A stretch of DNA of 59,918 nt from an uncultured Eubacterium sp. (GCA_910589045.1 CAJUSH010000014.1:1-59918), one strand, 5' to 3'; shown: positions 40,598-50,000, counted from the stretch's first letter. Made by a program: numbers and translations. The notes: a model not told the origin generated them from the sequence alone.

Positions 40598-40828
40598 ATG
40601 CGGGAAATGGAATTTAAAATGGAGCGCACCGGACTGGTGCGGGAGGGCGACGTGCTTCCGGTGACGGAGGGAAGGCTGCCTAATTCTTATTATTACACAC
40701 TTGGAAACGCCTATGCGATGTCCGCAAATTTTGCCTATGGAGAACGGCTTGTAAGCAGAGAGGGCACCGTAAAGGAGATCAAAAAAACGCCGAAGGGCTT
40801 TTTTGTCACGGTGGAGTTTGACGAATAA
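40598..40828 (+). CDS. Hypothetical 76-residue protein
   Basis: A small soluble protein (MREMEFKMERTGLVREGDVL..., ending KGFFVTVEFDE) with alternating beta-strand character and many charged residues. It has no Cys, signal or membrane segment. ATG 40598 has a weak AGGAATAGAGA ahead; ATG 40607 is possible. It sits 29 bases before the YjbQ-family gene, probably in one transcript. I do not recognise the family; the size and the GYxV-type strands resemble small beta-barrel proteins but no claim is made. Confidence 0.6.
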   Translation: MREMEFKMERTGLVREGDVLPVTEGRLPNSYYYTLGNAYAMSANFAYGERLVSREGTVKEIKKTPKGFFVTVEFDE

Positions 40829-40857
40829 ACGCGGGATAAAGAGGAGAATTTGCGGGG

Positions 40858-41265
40858 ATGGGTGCACTTTATACGATTTACATACGGACCGGGGAACATA
40901 TGCAGATGCTTGACATTACCGGGGAGGTGCAGCGCCTGGCCGCGGACAGCCGGATCACCTCCGGCATTTGTACGCTGTTTTTGCCCCACACGACCGCGGG
41001 GCTTATGATTTCGGAAAAGCGGGACCCGTATCTGGCTTCGGATTTCTTCCGGGCGTTTCAGCGCCTTGGCGGTGAGGACGGGGACTACCGCAGCCTGGAG
41101 AATAACTTCCCTGCCTATCTGTTTGCCAGCCTGGTTGGGGTTTCCAAGACGATTCCGGTGGAAAACGGGAGGCTTGCGCTGGGCGCGTGGCAGAGCATCT
41201 ATCTGATGGAGTTTGACGGCGAGAGAAAGCGCAAGGTTCGCGTGAAATTTATGGAGGACAGATAA
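40858..41265 (+). CDS. YjbQ-family (UPF0047) protein
   Basis: A 135-residue single-domain protein of the YjbQ/UPF0047 family. It carries CTLFLPHTTAGLMISE (conserved His-Thr-Thr motif), the FASLVGVSKTIPVENGRLAL segment and GAWQSIYLMEFDG. The fold is a compact beta trimer. A weak thiamine-phosphate synthase activity has been reported for members, but the physiological role is unsettled. It lies between a small hypothetical gene and a TetR-type regulator with short gaps, suggesting one transcript. Confidence 0.88.
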   Translation: MGALYTIYIRTGEHMQMLDITGEVQRLAADSRITSGICTLFLPHTTAGLMISEKRDPYLASDFFRAFQRLGGEDGDYRSLENNFPAYLFASLVGVSKTIPVENGRLALGAWQSIYLMEFDGERKRKVRVKFMEDR

Positions 41266-41282
41266 TTCGTTAGGGTTTCATT

Positions 41283-41849
41283 ATGACAAATCAGGGCAGA
41301 CAGACGACGGATCGGATGCTGGCGGAGAGCTTCAAGGAGCTGGTGCTGACAAAACCGGTGGAAAAGATTACGATTAAGGAGATCACGGATAAGGCCGGTG
41401 TGATCCGTCCCACATTTTACAATCATTTTCAGGACAAATATGAGTTGATCGAGTGGATTATCCGGGAGGAAATTTTAGGGCCGATTCATCCGCTCCTTAA
41501 AAACGGAATGGTCAATCAGGCAGTGCTGCTTGTCTTTTCCAGCCTTATCCGGGAGAAGGAGTTTTATAGCCGTCTGGGCCGTATGGGCGGGCCGATTTCG
41601 TTTGAGGCTCTGGTGGTAAAGTGCATCAAGGAGGTGCTGCTTGAAATCTTTTCGGAGCATCCCCGCAAAAAAAACGGAAAATTTCCGTGGATGAGTGTTG
41701 GTATGCTCGCGGAGCACTACGCGCGCTCCATGTGCTTTGCGGTGGAGGTGTGGATTCATCAGGGCATGACGGTCCCGGCGCAGGAGATGGCGGACATGTA
41801 CGAGTACCTTATGAGCCATTCCATGGAGCAGGCCATGCAGGAGTTTTAG
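41283..41849 (+). CDS. TetR-family transcriptional regulator
   Basis: A 188-residue repressor. The helix-turn-helix region is KITIKEITDKAGVIRPTFYN-HFQDKYELIEWI (about 28-60). The helical ligand-binding C-domain is of the TetR_C type seen in DhaS-like regulators of Firmicutes (FYSRLGRMGGPISFEALVVK). It directly precedes an MMPL transporter and a YhgE-like protein, which it probably controls. A terminator separates it from them (41925-41963). ATG 41283 follows a weak TTAGGGTT site. Confidence 0.85.
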   Translation: MTNQGRQTTDRMLAESFKELVLTKPVEKITIKEITDKAGVIRPTFYNHFQDKYELIEWIIREEILGPIHPLLKNGMVNQAVLLVFSSLIREKEFYSRLGRMGGPISFEALVVKCIKEVLLEIFSEHPRKKNGKFPWMSVGMLAEHYARSMCFAVEVWIHQGMTVPAQEMADMYEYLMSHSMEQAMQEF

Positions 41850-41924
41850 GGGGATATACAAATAAAGAAAAATGTATATTATTCATAACACGCGAGAAAA
41901 TTTGTATAGATCGGTGTGACAGCC

Positions 41925-41963
41925 AAAAAGGATTGAATATGGAAGGATTCAATCCTTTTTTTT
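41925..41963 (+). terminator. Terminator after the TetR-type gene
   Basis: AAAAGGATTGAAT pairs with ATTCAATCCTTTT around a short loop (41926-41958), followed by a T8 run. The MMPL gene must therefore depend on a separate promoter or on read-through. Confidence 0.9.
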
Positions 41964-42014
41964 ATACTCCTTTTCAGATGAAACAAAAACAGGCAAGAAA
42001 GGGTGAACATAGCA

Positions 42015-44135
42015 ATGAAGAAGTTTGGAAAAGGAGTTGTCAGGTGCCGTGTACTCATACTGATCGTGTCCGTGGCGCTTTTGGTTCCCGCGGCGATCGG
42101 ATTTTTCAACACGCGGGTGAATTACGATATCCTCTCTTATTTACCGGAGGAGATCGAGACGATGAAGGGCCAGGAAATCTTAAAGGATGATTTCGGCATC
42201 GGCGCATTTTCCCTGTGCGTCGTACAGGGAATGGAAAACAAGGACGTCAGCAGGCTTGAGCAGGAGATCTCGGAGGTCCCTCACGTAAAAAAGGTGATCT
42301 GGTATGACACGATCGCGGATCTTTCACTTCCGATGGCGGTCCTGCCGGATGACATTTACAGCATATTTAATAATGACGAGGCGGACGCAACGCTTCTGGC
42401 AGTTCTCTACGATACAGGCATGTCGGAGGATGAGACGATGGATGCCATCACACAGATCCGGAAGCTGGCGGACGGACAGTGCTTTGTCAGCGGTATGTCG
42501 GCAGTGATCACGGATATCAAGGAGCTGTCCGACCGGGAGGTTCCCGTCTACGTTGTCATCGCCGTTGTGCTGGCGATCGTGGTGCTGTCACTGACGATGG
42601 ATTCCGCAATCGTGCCGCTGTTCTTTTTGCTCAGCATCGGAATGGCGATTATCTACAACCTGGGAACGAACATGGTCAAAGGGGAAATCTCCTATGTGAC
42701 CCAGGCGCTGGCAGCAGTTTTACAGCTGGGCGTGACCATGGATTATTCGATTTTCCTGTGGCACAGCTATGAGGAGGAATGTACCCATACAGATAATCAC
42801 AAAGACGCGATGGCCAGTGCGATTGCAAGTACGATCACTTCCGTAGTCGGAAGCTCCATCACGACGGTTGCAGGCTTCGTGGCACTGTGCTTTATGAGCT
42901 TTACGCTTGGCCTTGACCTTGGTGTCGTTATGGCAAAGGGTGTCGTATTCGGCGTCATCGGATGTGTTACCATTTTGCCGTCCATGATACTTGTATTTGA
43001 CAGGGCGGTACAGAAAACGAAGCACCGTCCGATCATCCCGGATCTGGGACGGATCGCAGGCTGGATCACCGGACATTATAAATGGTTTGCGCTCCTGTTT
43101 GTCATCGCGCTTGTCCCGGCGATTTACGGCTACACGCACACCGATGTGTACTACGACCTTGCGGGTACGCTGCCGAAGGATCTGCCGAGCATCGTTGCGA
43201 ACGACAAGCTGGAGGAAAACTTTGAGATGAACGCAACGCACCTGTATCTGATCGACAGCGGGCTTTCCGCGAAGGAGGTTTCTTCGCTGATCGACGAGGT
43301 GGATGCGGTGGACGGCGTCAAGGCGACCATCGGGCTGGAAGCCGTTTTAGGCGCAGGCTTCCCGAAGGAAATGCTGCCCGCGGATCTGCTTGCTGTCGTG
43401 CAGAATGACGAGTATGAGCTTTTGATGGTCAGCTCCGAGTATGCGATTGCCTCTGATGAGGTGAACGCGCAGTGTGACAGGCTCGATGCAATTCTGGACC
43501 GTTACGATACGAAGGGCATGCTGATCGGCGAGGCGCCCTGTACAAAGGATTTGATCAATATTACCAATGAGGATTTCAAGCGTGTGAGCGCCGTGTCCAT
43601 TCTGGCAATTTTTGCGATCATACTGCTGGTATTTAAATCGATCAGTCTGCCGGTTATTCTGGTGGCAGTCATTGAATTTGCGATCTTTATCAACATGGGT
43701 ATCCCGGCATACACGAAAACGGTGCTGCCATTTATCGCTTCTATCGTAATCGGGACGATTCAGCTGGGTGCAACGGTTGATTACGCGATTCTTATGACAA
43801 ATAAATATAAAAAAGCCCGCTATGACGGCTATGAGAAAAAAGAGGCGGTCACGACGGCGCTGCAGACTTCGATTCAGTCCGTCATCGTCAGTGCACTGAG
43901 CTTTTTCTCGGCTACCTTCGGTGTCGGCCTTTACTCCAACATCGACATGATCAGTTCCCTTTGCATCCTCATGTCCAGGGGCGCGATCATCAGTATGTTT
44001 GTCGTAATTTTTGTTCTGCCGTCCATGTTTATGATTTTTGACAGGCTGATCGTAAAGACGAGCATCGGCTTTAAGAACCGGCAGTCGGATGTCGGAGCAG
44101 ATAACGGCCAGCGCAATATTCCGCGGCAGGCGTAG
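42015..44135 (+). CDS. MMPL/RND-superfamily transporter
   Basis: A 706-residue exporter of the MMPL branch of RND proteins, with two halves each of one helix, an extracellular loop and five helices. Typical stretches are FFNTRVNYDILSYLPEEIET, ALAAVLQLGVTMDYSIFLWH (with the Asp-Tyr of the proton path), and the second-half repeat IGTIQLGATVDYAILMTNKY. ATG 42015 follows AAGAAAGGG. It is followed by an YhgE-like gene, a common partnership in Firmicutes for export of lipids, surfactants or amphiphilic drugs. The substrate is unknown. Confidence 0.9.
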   Translation: MKKFGKGVVRCRVLILIVSVALLVPAAIGFFNTRVNYDILSYLPEEIETMKGQEILKDDFGIGAFSLCVVQGMENKDVSRLEQEISEVPHVKKVIWYDTIADLSLPMAVLPDDIYSIFNNDEADATLLAVLYDTGMSEDETMDAITQIRKLADGQCFVSGMSAVITDIKELSDREVPVYVVIAVVLAIVVLSLTMDSAIVPLFFLLSIGMAIIYNLGTNMVKGEISYVTQALAAVLQLGVTMDYSIFLWHSYEEECTHTDNHKDAMASAIASTITSVVGSSITTVAGFVALCFMSFTLGLDLGVVMAKGVVFGVIGCVTILPSMILVFDRAVQKTKHRPIIPDLGRIAGWITGHYKWFALLFVIALVPAIYGYTHTDVYYDLAGTLPKDLPSIVANDKLEENFEMNATHLYLIDSGLSAKEVSSLIDEVDAVDGVKATIGLEAVLGAGFPKEMLPADLLAVVQNDEYELLMVSSEYAIASDEVNAQCDRLDAILDRYDTKGMLIGEAPCTKDLINITNEDFKRVSAVSILAIFAIILLVFKSISLPVILVAVIEFAIFINMGIPAYTKTVLPFIASIVIGTIQLGATVDYAILMTNKYKKARYDGYEKKEAVTTALQTSIQSVIVSALSFFSATFGVGLYSNIDMISSLCILMSRGAIISMFVVIFVLPSMFMIFDRLIVKTSIGFKNRQSDVGADNGQRNIPRQA

Positions 44136-44208
44136 TGTTAAAAATTAAATTGAAATGAAATAAATAGACACAGAAAAATATCGTTACATTATAAAGGAGG
44201 ACAATATC

Positions 44209-46329
44209 ATGAAGATCAAGGAGCTGCAGAAACGGTTTCGGAATAAATATGCGGTGAAAATGCTGGCGGGCGTGCTGGTGTTTGCAATGCTGGGCGGCAG
44301 CTTTGCCGCGGGCTATATGCAGGGAAGCACAAATCAGGCGCTTGAGGCACAGGCTGCGGAGAAGACAAAGATCGAGGAAAAGATCAATGAGCTGATCAAT
44401 CAGAAATCCGGCGTGGACGACACGACGAAGGATGAGACGGTCTATATCATCGCGGACGCAAAGGGCAATTCCGGCAAGGTGATCGTTGAGGAGTGGCTGA
44501 AGAACAGGGACGGTGCGGACACCATCGAGGACGTATCCGATCTGACGGGTATCACGAATGTCAAGGGCGACGAGACCTTCACCCAGGACGGCGACAAGCT
44601 GACATGGCAGGCAAACGGCAGTGATATTTATTATGAGGGAACAACGACAAAGCAGGTTCCCATCACGGAGCAGGTGACCTACTATCTGGACGGAAACGAG
44701 ATCGAGCCGGAGGAGCTGGCAGGAAAGAGCGGCAGGGTGACGCTGCGCTTTGACTATGAGAACCATGAAAAGACGACAATCCATCAGGACGGCAAAGATG
44801 TGGAGGTTTATGTGCCGTTTACTGTGATGACCGGGGCAATCTTAAATGATGATTTTACAAATATAGAGATATCCAACGGAAAGGTGATCTCTGACGGAAA
44901 GAACAATATCGTTGTGGGCATGGCGATGCCCGGACTGCATGAGAGCCTGCAGAAGAAGGAGGGGGAATTTGACAGTGAGATCAAGTTTCCGGATTATGTG
45001 GAGATAAGTGCGGATGTGGAGAATTTCACCCTGGAGATGACCGCAAGCATCGCAATGAGCGGCCTGCTCTCGGATATGAGCCTCAGCGATATCGACCTGA
45101 CAGACCTGGAGACTTCAATCAGTGAGCTGGAGGACGGCAGCGAGCAGCTGGAGGACGGCAGCAGGCAGGTGAAGGACGGACTGGACACCTTAAAGGACAG
45201 CATGGGTGATTTCAAGGACGGCGCCTCTGACCTGAAAACCGGCATCAATGATTATACGGACGGCGCTCAAAAATTAAATGATGGATTAAAAACATTGAAT
45301 TCCAGCGTGGGCTCTCTTTCGAAGGGCGCGACAACTCTGGATTCCAGTGCAAAAAGCATCGCCGCGGGCGTGACGAAGCTCGATGCAGCGCTCAACACCC
45401 AGATGAGTGAGGAAGAGCAGGCGGCGGCGAAAAAGCTGGTGGGCATGCAGTTCGCGGAGGGCAGCGCGGCTTATAACCTGATTCGTAAATCCGCGGCGGA
45501 AAATTTCAAGAACACGATGACCGGTGAGGCGACCGTAGGACAGATTCAGGCGGGCATCTCAGGAATGGGACTGACCAGCGACGGCGTGGTGGCAGCACTG
45601 GCGGAGTATTACGCTCAGCACGGGTTTACCGATCCGACCAGCGGGCAGACGTTCAGCGCCGAGCAATGCCAGGCGGTAATGCCGGGGACGGATGTAACCT
45701 ATGGGGCAGCCTTTGCAGGTACCGTCTTAAAGGGCGGACTGGCACAGGGTATTGCAGGCGGTATCGCGGCAAACGGCTCTGACGCCGTGGGCGCATCGGT
45801 TGTGGCAGCGTGCCAGAGTGCCGCGGAGACGGCGGCGATTCAGGGAGCGGAAAATGCAAAGCAGCAGATCGCAGCAGAGATCGAGGCGGTAGATAAGAAA
45901 AGCGGCTACAGCCTTGTGACAGGCTCAAAGGCGCTGAGCGAAGGTATCTCCACACTGGCGTCAAGCGTTCCGGATCTGGTATCGGGCGTGAATCAGCTTG
46001 CAAAGGGCGCAGATACCCTCGTAGCGAATAATGAAAAGCTGAAAAACGGCGCAAGTGACCTCTCCGAGGGCGCGGGGAAGATCGCGGACGGCGTGAACGA
46101 GCTGGACGACGGTGCGGGCGAGCTGCACGAGGGCGTAGTGAAGTTCAATGAGGAGGGTATCTCCAAGCTGGTGGACGCCTTCAACGGCGATGCGAAAGAG
46201 CTCTTAGAGCGCATCGATGCGGTTGTGCAGGCAGGGGATAACTATAAGACCTTCACAGGGCTTGCGAAGGATCAGATCGGAAGCGTGAAGTTTATCATAA
46301 AGACAGATGCAGTAAAGGCAGCTGAGTAA
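44209..46329 (+). CDS. YhgE/Pip-like membrane-tethered repeat protein
   Basis: A 706-residue protein with one N-terminal membrane helix (MLAGVLVFAMLGGSFAAGYM, about 17-36). It is followed by a large extracellular part holding two blocks of seven-residue repeats of the x-L-x-D/S/K-G type (for example LEDGSEQLEDGSRQVKDGLD, about 300-400, and LKNGASDLSEGAGKIADGVN, about 600-650). These are characteristic of YhgE/Pip proteins. Unlike full YhgE it lacks the multi-helix membrane domain at the C-terminus, ending with a soluble tail. AAAGGAGG precedes ATG 44209. It probably forms a coiled-coil stalk working with the MMPL protein 73 bases upstream. Confidence 0.75.
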   Translation: MKIKELQKRFRNKYAVKMLAGVLVFAMLGGSFAAGYMQGSTNQALEAQAAEKTKIEEKINELINQKSGVDDTTKDETVYIIADAKGNSGKVIVEEWLKNRDGADTIEDVSDLTGITNVKGDETFTQDGDKLTWQANGSDIYYEGTTTKQVPITEQVTYYLDGNEIEPEELAGKSGRVTLRFDYENHEKTTIHQDGKDVEVYVPFTVMTGAILNDDFTNIEISNGKVISDGKNNIVVGMAMPGLHESLQKKEGEFDSEIKFPDYVEISADVENFTLEMTASIAMSGLLSDMSLSDIDLTDLETSISELEDGSEQLEDGSRQVKDGLDTLKDSMGDFKDGASDLKTGINDYTDGAQKLNDGLKTLNSSVGSLSKGATTLDSSAKSIAAGVTKLDAALNTQMSEEEQAAAKKLVGMQFAEGSAAYNLIRKSAAENFKNTMTGEATVGQIQAGISGMGLTSDGVVAALAEYYAQHGFTDPTSGQTFSAEQCQAVMPGTDVTYGAAFAGTVLKGGLAQGIAGGIAANGSDAVGASVVAACQSAAETAAIQGAENAKQQIAAEIEAVDKKSGYSLVTGSKALSEGISTLASSVPDLVSGVNQLAKGADTLVANNEKLKNGASDLSEGAGKIADGVNELDDGAGELHEGVVKFNEEGISKLVDAFNGDAKELLERIDAVVQAGDNYKTFTGLAKDQIGSVKFIIKTDAVKAAE

Positions 46330-46342
46330 TCCGGAGGTTTTC

Positions 46343-46918
46343 ATGAACTGGTTAGAGACGATTCTGGTGACGGCGGGAATGTCCCTTGACATTTTCGCGG
46401 CCACCGCCTGCAAGGGCGCAGAGCTATCGAAAATTGAAAAAAAACCGTTAGCAATCCTCTGCCTGCTTTTTTCATTGTGGCAGGCGGCGGCGCTTGCCAT
46501 CGGCAGCGCGGCGGGCATATGCCTGTATCGGCGGGAGCTGCGGCAGGATGCCGCAAACACGGAGGTCATCGCGGTCGTCATCTTTGTGGTTCTTGGCATG
46601 CTTATGCTTTATAAGGCGTGGAAAAACGAGGCGATCCTGGAGCGCAGAAACGACGGATACGCGTGGAAGCGGCTGGTCGCCAGGCTGGCGCTGATCAGCA
46701 TCGGCACGCTGATGATGGGTGTGGCGCTGGGGTTTCTCGGCACAAACACCGTGAAGGTGCTCATCGCGATTTTCTGCGCCACCGTGGTTATGGTCATCGC
46801 GGGACTGCATGTAGGCTATCACTTCGGCTATGAGCAAAAGACGAAGGCGTATGCCATCGGGGGCCTGCTCCTTATCGCAGGGGCGGTGGATACGGTGATA
46901 CGGTTTGTCTTACATTGA
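46343..46918 (+). CDS. MntP-like (YebN) membrane protein, diverged
   Basis: A 191-residue, six-helix protein resembling the manganese exporter MntP: VTAGMSLDIFAATACKGAEL is the first repeat, and VALGFLGTNTVKVLIAIFCA with AIGGLLLIAGAVDTVIRF the second half. In MntP the second repeat has a TSLDA-type motif whose Asp is needed for transport. Here that position reads ISIGTLMMG, without Asp. It starts 13 bases after the YhgE-like gene behind CCGGAGG, so it is part of that operon. Mn2+ export is uncertain given the missing residue. Confidence 0.7.
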   Translation: MNWLETILVTAGMSLDIFAATACKGAELSKIEKKPLAILCLLFSLWQAAALAIGSAAGICLYRRELRQDAANTEVIAVVIFVVLGMLMLYKAWKNEAILERRNDGYAWKRLVARLALISIGTLMMGVALGFLGTNTVKVLIAIFCATVVMVIAGLHVGYHFGYEQKTKAYAIGGLLLIAGAVDTVIRFVLH

Positions 46919-46927
46919 GACAACCGG

Positions 46928-47641
46928 TTACTCACGGGGACGGCCTTCATGCAGCAGCTGTTCAATCAAACGTGACGCTTCACTGCGGGTCAGGTGCTGC
47001 GGGTCGGGCTGTTCGGATAAAAGGCCCGGGTGCAATGGCAGCAGTCGTGCGAGCTGTTCCTTCTGGGAAATGGTGGCAGGCTGCTGCCGCTTCACGTTTA
47101 CGGTGATGGGCTTTGGTAAAAATGCGTCCGGCTCGACCGCTCCATAGGCGTCCTTGAGACGCTCAAAGACCAGGGCGGCGGCAAGTGCGTCCGCGGCGGC
47201 GCGGTGGACGGCTGTCGTGTCGATAGAAAAGTAGTCCCGCAGGGACACAAGGTTCTTTTTCTGCTCCCCGGGCAGGAATTTGCGGGCCAGCCGGAGGGTG
47301 TCAATGCCCGTGTGGGAGAAGGGGAGCCGCTCGTTTGCCGCAGCCTGTGCGAGAAAGCTGCAGTCGAAGCCGAGGTTGTGGCCCAGCAGGGGCAGTCCGC
47401 CGATCAGCGTAAAAAGGCGGGGCAAAACCGCGGAAAGCGATTCTCCCGCGTCCGCCATCTCCTGCGTGATGCCGGTGAGCGCCGTGATCTCCTCCGGAAC
47501 GGGGCAGTGGGGATTTATAAGTGCCGAAAGCTGCGCGCATACCTCACCTTCGTGCATGTGCAGGGCACCGATCTCCAGAATGCGGTCTTTTTTAACGCTT
47601 AGCCCGGTCATTTCCAAATCAATTGCGATATAGTCTCTCAT
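46928..47641 (-). CDS. DnaQ-like 3'-5' exonuclease domain protein
   Basis: A DEDDh exonuclease of 237 residues, related to the proofreading domain of PolC/DnaQ. Catalytic motifs are Asp8 and Glu10 (AIDLEMTG), the ExoII Asp in GHNLGFDCSF, and His/Asp of ExoIII in AVHRAAADALAAA. A C-terminal extension after about 180 (ISQKEQLARLLPLHPG, LTRSEASRLIEQLL) is an extra helical module of unknown role. Its ATG overlaps the stop of the radical SAM gene by 4 bases, so they are co-translated. Function in repair or RNA/DNA turnover is not specified by context. Confidence 0.88.
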   Translation of the reverse strand: MRDYIAIDLEMTGLSVKKDRILEIGALHMHEGEVCAQLSALINPHCPVPEEITALTGITQEMADAGESLSAVLPRLFTLIGGLPLLGHNLGFDCSFLAQAAANERLPFSHTGIDTLRLARKFLPGEQKKNLVSLRDYFSIDTTAVHRAAADALAAALVFERLKDAYGAVEPDAFLPKPITVNVKRQQPATISQKEQLARLLPLHPGLLSEQPDPQHLTRSEASRLIEQLLHEGRPRE

Positions 47642-49344
47642 GGCTGTAATTCCTCAATGTATGCCTGATTGTCCAACGGGTCGCGCCTGTCGTAACAGAA
47701 ACGGTAGAACCGGGGACGGCTGACCCTTTCCGGAAGTGCCGGCAGTGTCTGCGCGTCTTTGAATGGAAACGGATAGTGAAAAATTTCGATATGCTGTGTG
47801 CTGTCCTTATGCCTGGCAGACAGCCTCCGCAGCACATCCCGATACGGTGTAAGATCAAGCGCCCAGTCCGGGCGCTTTTTGCAGCGCTCCCGCGCATAGA
47901 GGTCGTAAACGAGGGCTTCCCGCATCACAGGCAGCAGGTCGGCCGCAAGCTCTTCCTGCAAAAAGGCGAGCAGATGCTCACAGCGCGCAAGGCGCGAATG
48001 GCTGCGCGAAAACAGCCCGTGCCGCTCGTAATAATCACCGAGCCGCCGGAAAAATGCGAAGGGGCTGGGGAAGAGGAGGGTACAGAGGCGGATGGTGAGG
48101 GCGTACTGGGCGCTGTTGTAGTAGACCTCCAGCATCGCCTCGGCCCGCTTGATGCGCAGCAGACCGCCGTAGCTGAGCCATTTGGTGGAAAGTACCTCGT
48201 AGGGCGGCCGGTCGTGGTAAAGGATACCGTATTCCCGGGCGTGTTCGTACAGGAAGGAGCCTTTTAGCACCTTCAAAAAGCCCAGCTGCAGCTGGTTGGG
48301 CGTCAGGGCAAACACGTCGTCAAAGGATGCGGCAAAGCTGTCGTAATCCTCCATGGGCAGTCCCGCGATGAGATCGAGGTGCAGGTGGATATTGTTCCAC
48401 GAGCGGATGCGCCGGACGACATCCATGAGACGCGGCAGGTCTGTCTGACGGCGGATCGCCCGGATGGTGGCGGGATTGGTGGACTGCACGCCGATTTCAA
48501 GCTGGACCAGGCCGGGGCGGAAGGTTTTTAAGAGCGCGAGCGCTTCCTCACGGAACAAATCGGCGCTGACCTCGAAGTGAAAATTGGTGATTCCGCGGTC
48601 GATGTCTTTGATGTGCCGGAGAATTGCCAGTGCGTGTTCGTGGTTGCAGTTGAAGGTGCGGTCAACAAATTTTACCTGGGGAACCCCCTGCGCGACAAAA
48701 AAGGAAAGCTCCTTTTTCACAAGGTCGAGGTCGCGGAAACGCAGTGATTTTTCAAGGGAGGAGAGGCAGTAGGTACAGCGGAAGGGACAGCCGCGGCTGG
48801 ATTCGTAGTAGACGATGCGGTGCGCGAGGTCAGCCATGTCCCCATATGCAAAGGGAATTTGCGAGAGGGGCAGCCGCAGGGCTTCCCCGGTCTGCACGAT
48901 CTGTCCGTTCCGGCGGAATACAAGTCCCGGGATATCCGAAAAAGATTCCGGCGAGCCGTAAATGTAATGGCGCGCGAGGGCGGCAAAGCTGACCTCTCCT
49001 TCGCCGCGCATAATGCCGGTGAGAGCCGGATGGGCGGCGAGAAAGGCTTCCGGCGCAAAGGATACCTCCGGGCCGCCGAGCCAGATGGGAAGCGCGGGCA
49101 AAAGCTTGTGAAGCTCTGCGGTTATGGCTTCTACATATGTGATATTCCAGATATAGCAGGAGAGAAACAGCACATCCGGGGCAGCGGTGTAGATATCCGA
49201 GAGGATGGCGTCCGGCGCATGGTTGATCGTATACTCCTTTAACGAGAGCTGCTCCCGGCAGTCCGGTGCGACGGCAAGGAACGTCCGAAGCGCCGGGTTT
49301 GAGTGGATATATTTTGCGTTGATGGCGGTGAGAAGCAGCTTCAT
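47638..49344 (-). CDS. B12-binding-type radical SAM protein with DUF4080 domain
   Basis: A 568-residue radical SAM enzyme. An N-terminal cobalamin-binding-like Rossmann domain (about 1-145; LPIWLGGPEVSF, GIMRGEGEVSF) precedes the radical SAM core. The 4Fe-4S motif there is SSRGCPFRCTYC (about 190-200), with FVDRTFNCN and LIAGLPMEDY farther along. The last 200 residues are the DUF4080 region. Substrate unknown; such proteins often modify small molecules or nucleotides. It overlaps both flanking genes by 4 bases, which marks a tight operon of exonuclease, radical SAM and membrane protein. Confidence 0.9.
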   Translation of the reverse strand: MKLLLTAINAKYIHSNPALRTFLAVAPDCREQLSLKEYTINHAPDAILSDIYTAAPDVLFLSCYIWNITYVEAITAELHKLLPALPIWLGGPEVSFAPEAFLAAHPALTGIMRGEGEVSFAALARHYIYGSPESFSDIPGLVFRRNGQIVQTGEALRLPLSQIPFAYGDMADLAHRIVYYESSRGCPFRCTYCLSSLEKSLRFRDLDLVKKELSFFVAQGVPQVKFVDRTFNCNHEHALAILRHIKDIDRGITNFHFEVSADLFREEALALLKTFRPGLVQLEIGVQSTNPATIRAIRRQTDLPRLMDVVRRIRSWNNIHLHLDLIAGLPMEDYDSFAASFDDVFALTPNQLQLGFLKVLKGSFLYEHAREYGILYHDRPPYEVLSTKWLSYGGLLRIKRAEAMLEVYYNSAQYALTIRLCTLLFPSPFAFFRRLGDYYERHGLFSRSHSRLARCEHLLAFLQEELAADLLPVMREALVYDLYARERCKKRPDWALDLTPYRDVLRRLSARHKDSTQHIEIFHYPFPFKDAQTLPALPERVSRPRFYRFCYDRRDPLDNQAYIEELQP

Positions 49345-49961
49345 GTCGGTGTGTCCTGTTCCTTTCGTGCGTCCAGCTTTCGCAGGATGGAATTTTTGCG
49401 GATGGAGACAAGCTCGTTTGCCGCAGCGCGCAGCGCGTCAAGCTGCCCGGGCCTTCCCTCCTCCTCGTAGATGGCGGCGAGCAGCTCATAGGTTTTTCCC
49501 ACATCCGTTTTGAGGGAGAGGGCGTATTCAAGCACCTGCTTTGCCTCATCACGGTGAGAAAGTTCATAAAGTTTTTCACCATAGTTTGCCAAAAGTGAGA
49601 GAAGCGTGCTATAATTGGTATCGCATTCGGAGAGTGCGGGCAGATTGGCCGCACCGTAGCGGAGCTTTAAGTCGGTATTGGAAATACCGTTCAGGTTGCA
49701 GATCGGCTGCGCTGAGAGCTCCCGCAGCCTGTCCTCGAAGCCGTTAAGCGCTTCCGCGTCAAATTTGCCAAGGGGAAGGGCGTCCAGCGGCACATGGATG
49801 TAGGGAAGATCCGAGATATCCTGCCGGCGTGTCCAGTTTGCTTCCTGCTCTTTGGTCCAGAAATCGTCCCATATATCCTCCTCGGCGCGTTTGGAGTTGC
49901 GGATACGGATGGAGATGTAGAGCGTGACGATGATAAATATGGATAAAAAAGGTAACAGCAT
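49341..49961 (-). CDS. Membrane-anchored protein with helical repeat-like region
   Basis: A 206-residue protein with an N-terminal helix (MLLPFLSIFIIVTLYISIRI) followed by a charged cytoplasmic part. Residues about 110-190 look like one or two TPR-type helical pairs (YSTLLSLLANYGEKLYELSH, AKQVLEYALSLKTDVGKTYE). No catalytic motif. ATG 49961 follows AGAAAGGA; a longer reading to 50021 would overlap the divergent small gene. It leads the operon with the radical SAM and exonuclease genes. The family is not recognised beyond this. Confidence 0.75.
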   Translation of the reverse strand: MLLPFLSIFIIVTLYISIRIRNSKRAEEDIWDDFWTKEQEANWTRRQDISDLPYIHVPLDALPLGKFDAEALNGFEDRLRELSAQPICNLNGISNTDLKLRYGAANLPALSECDTNYSTLLSLLANYGEKLYELSHRDEAKQVLEYALSLKTDVGKTYELLAAIYEEEGRPGQLDALRAAANELVSIRKNSILRKLDARKEQDTPT

Positions 49962-50000
49962 AGGTAATTCCTTTCTATTTTTTTCAATGAGGTGATATGT

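Noticed and set aside
45109..45300. Repeat-rich DNA inside the YhgE-like gene as a CRISPR or tandem repeat
   Set aside because: The periodicity comes from imperfect seven-residue protein repeats; the DNA copies are not identical and have no spacers.
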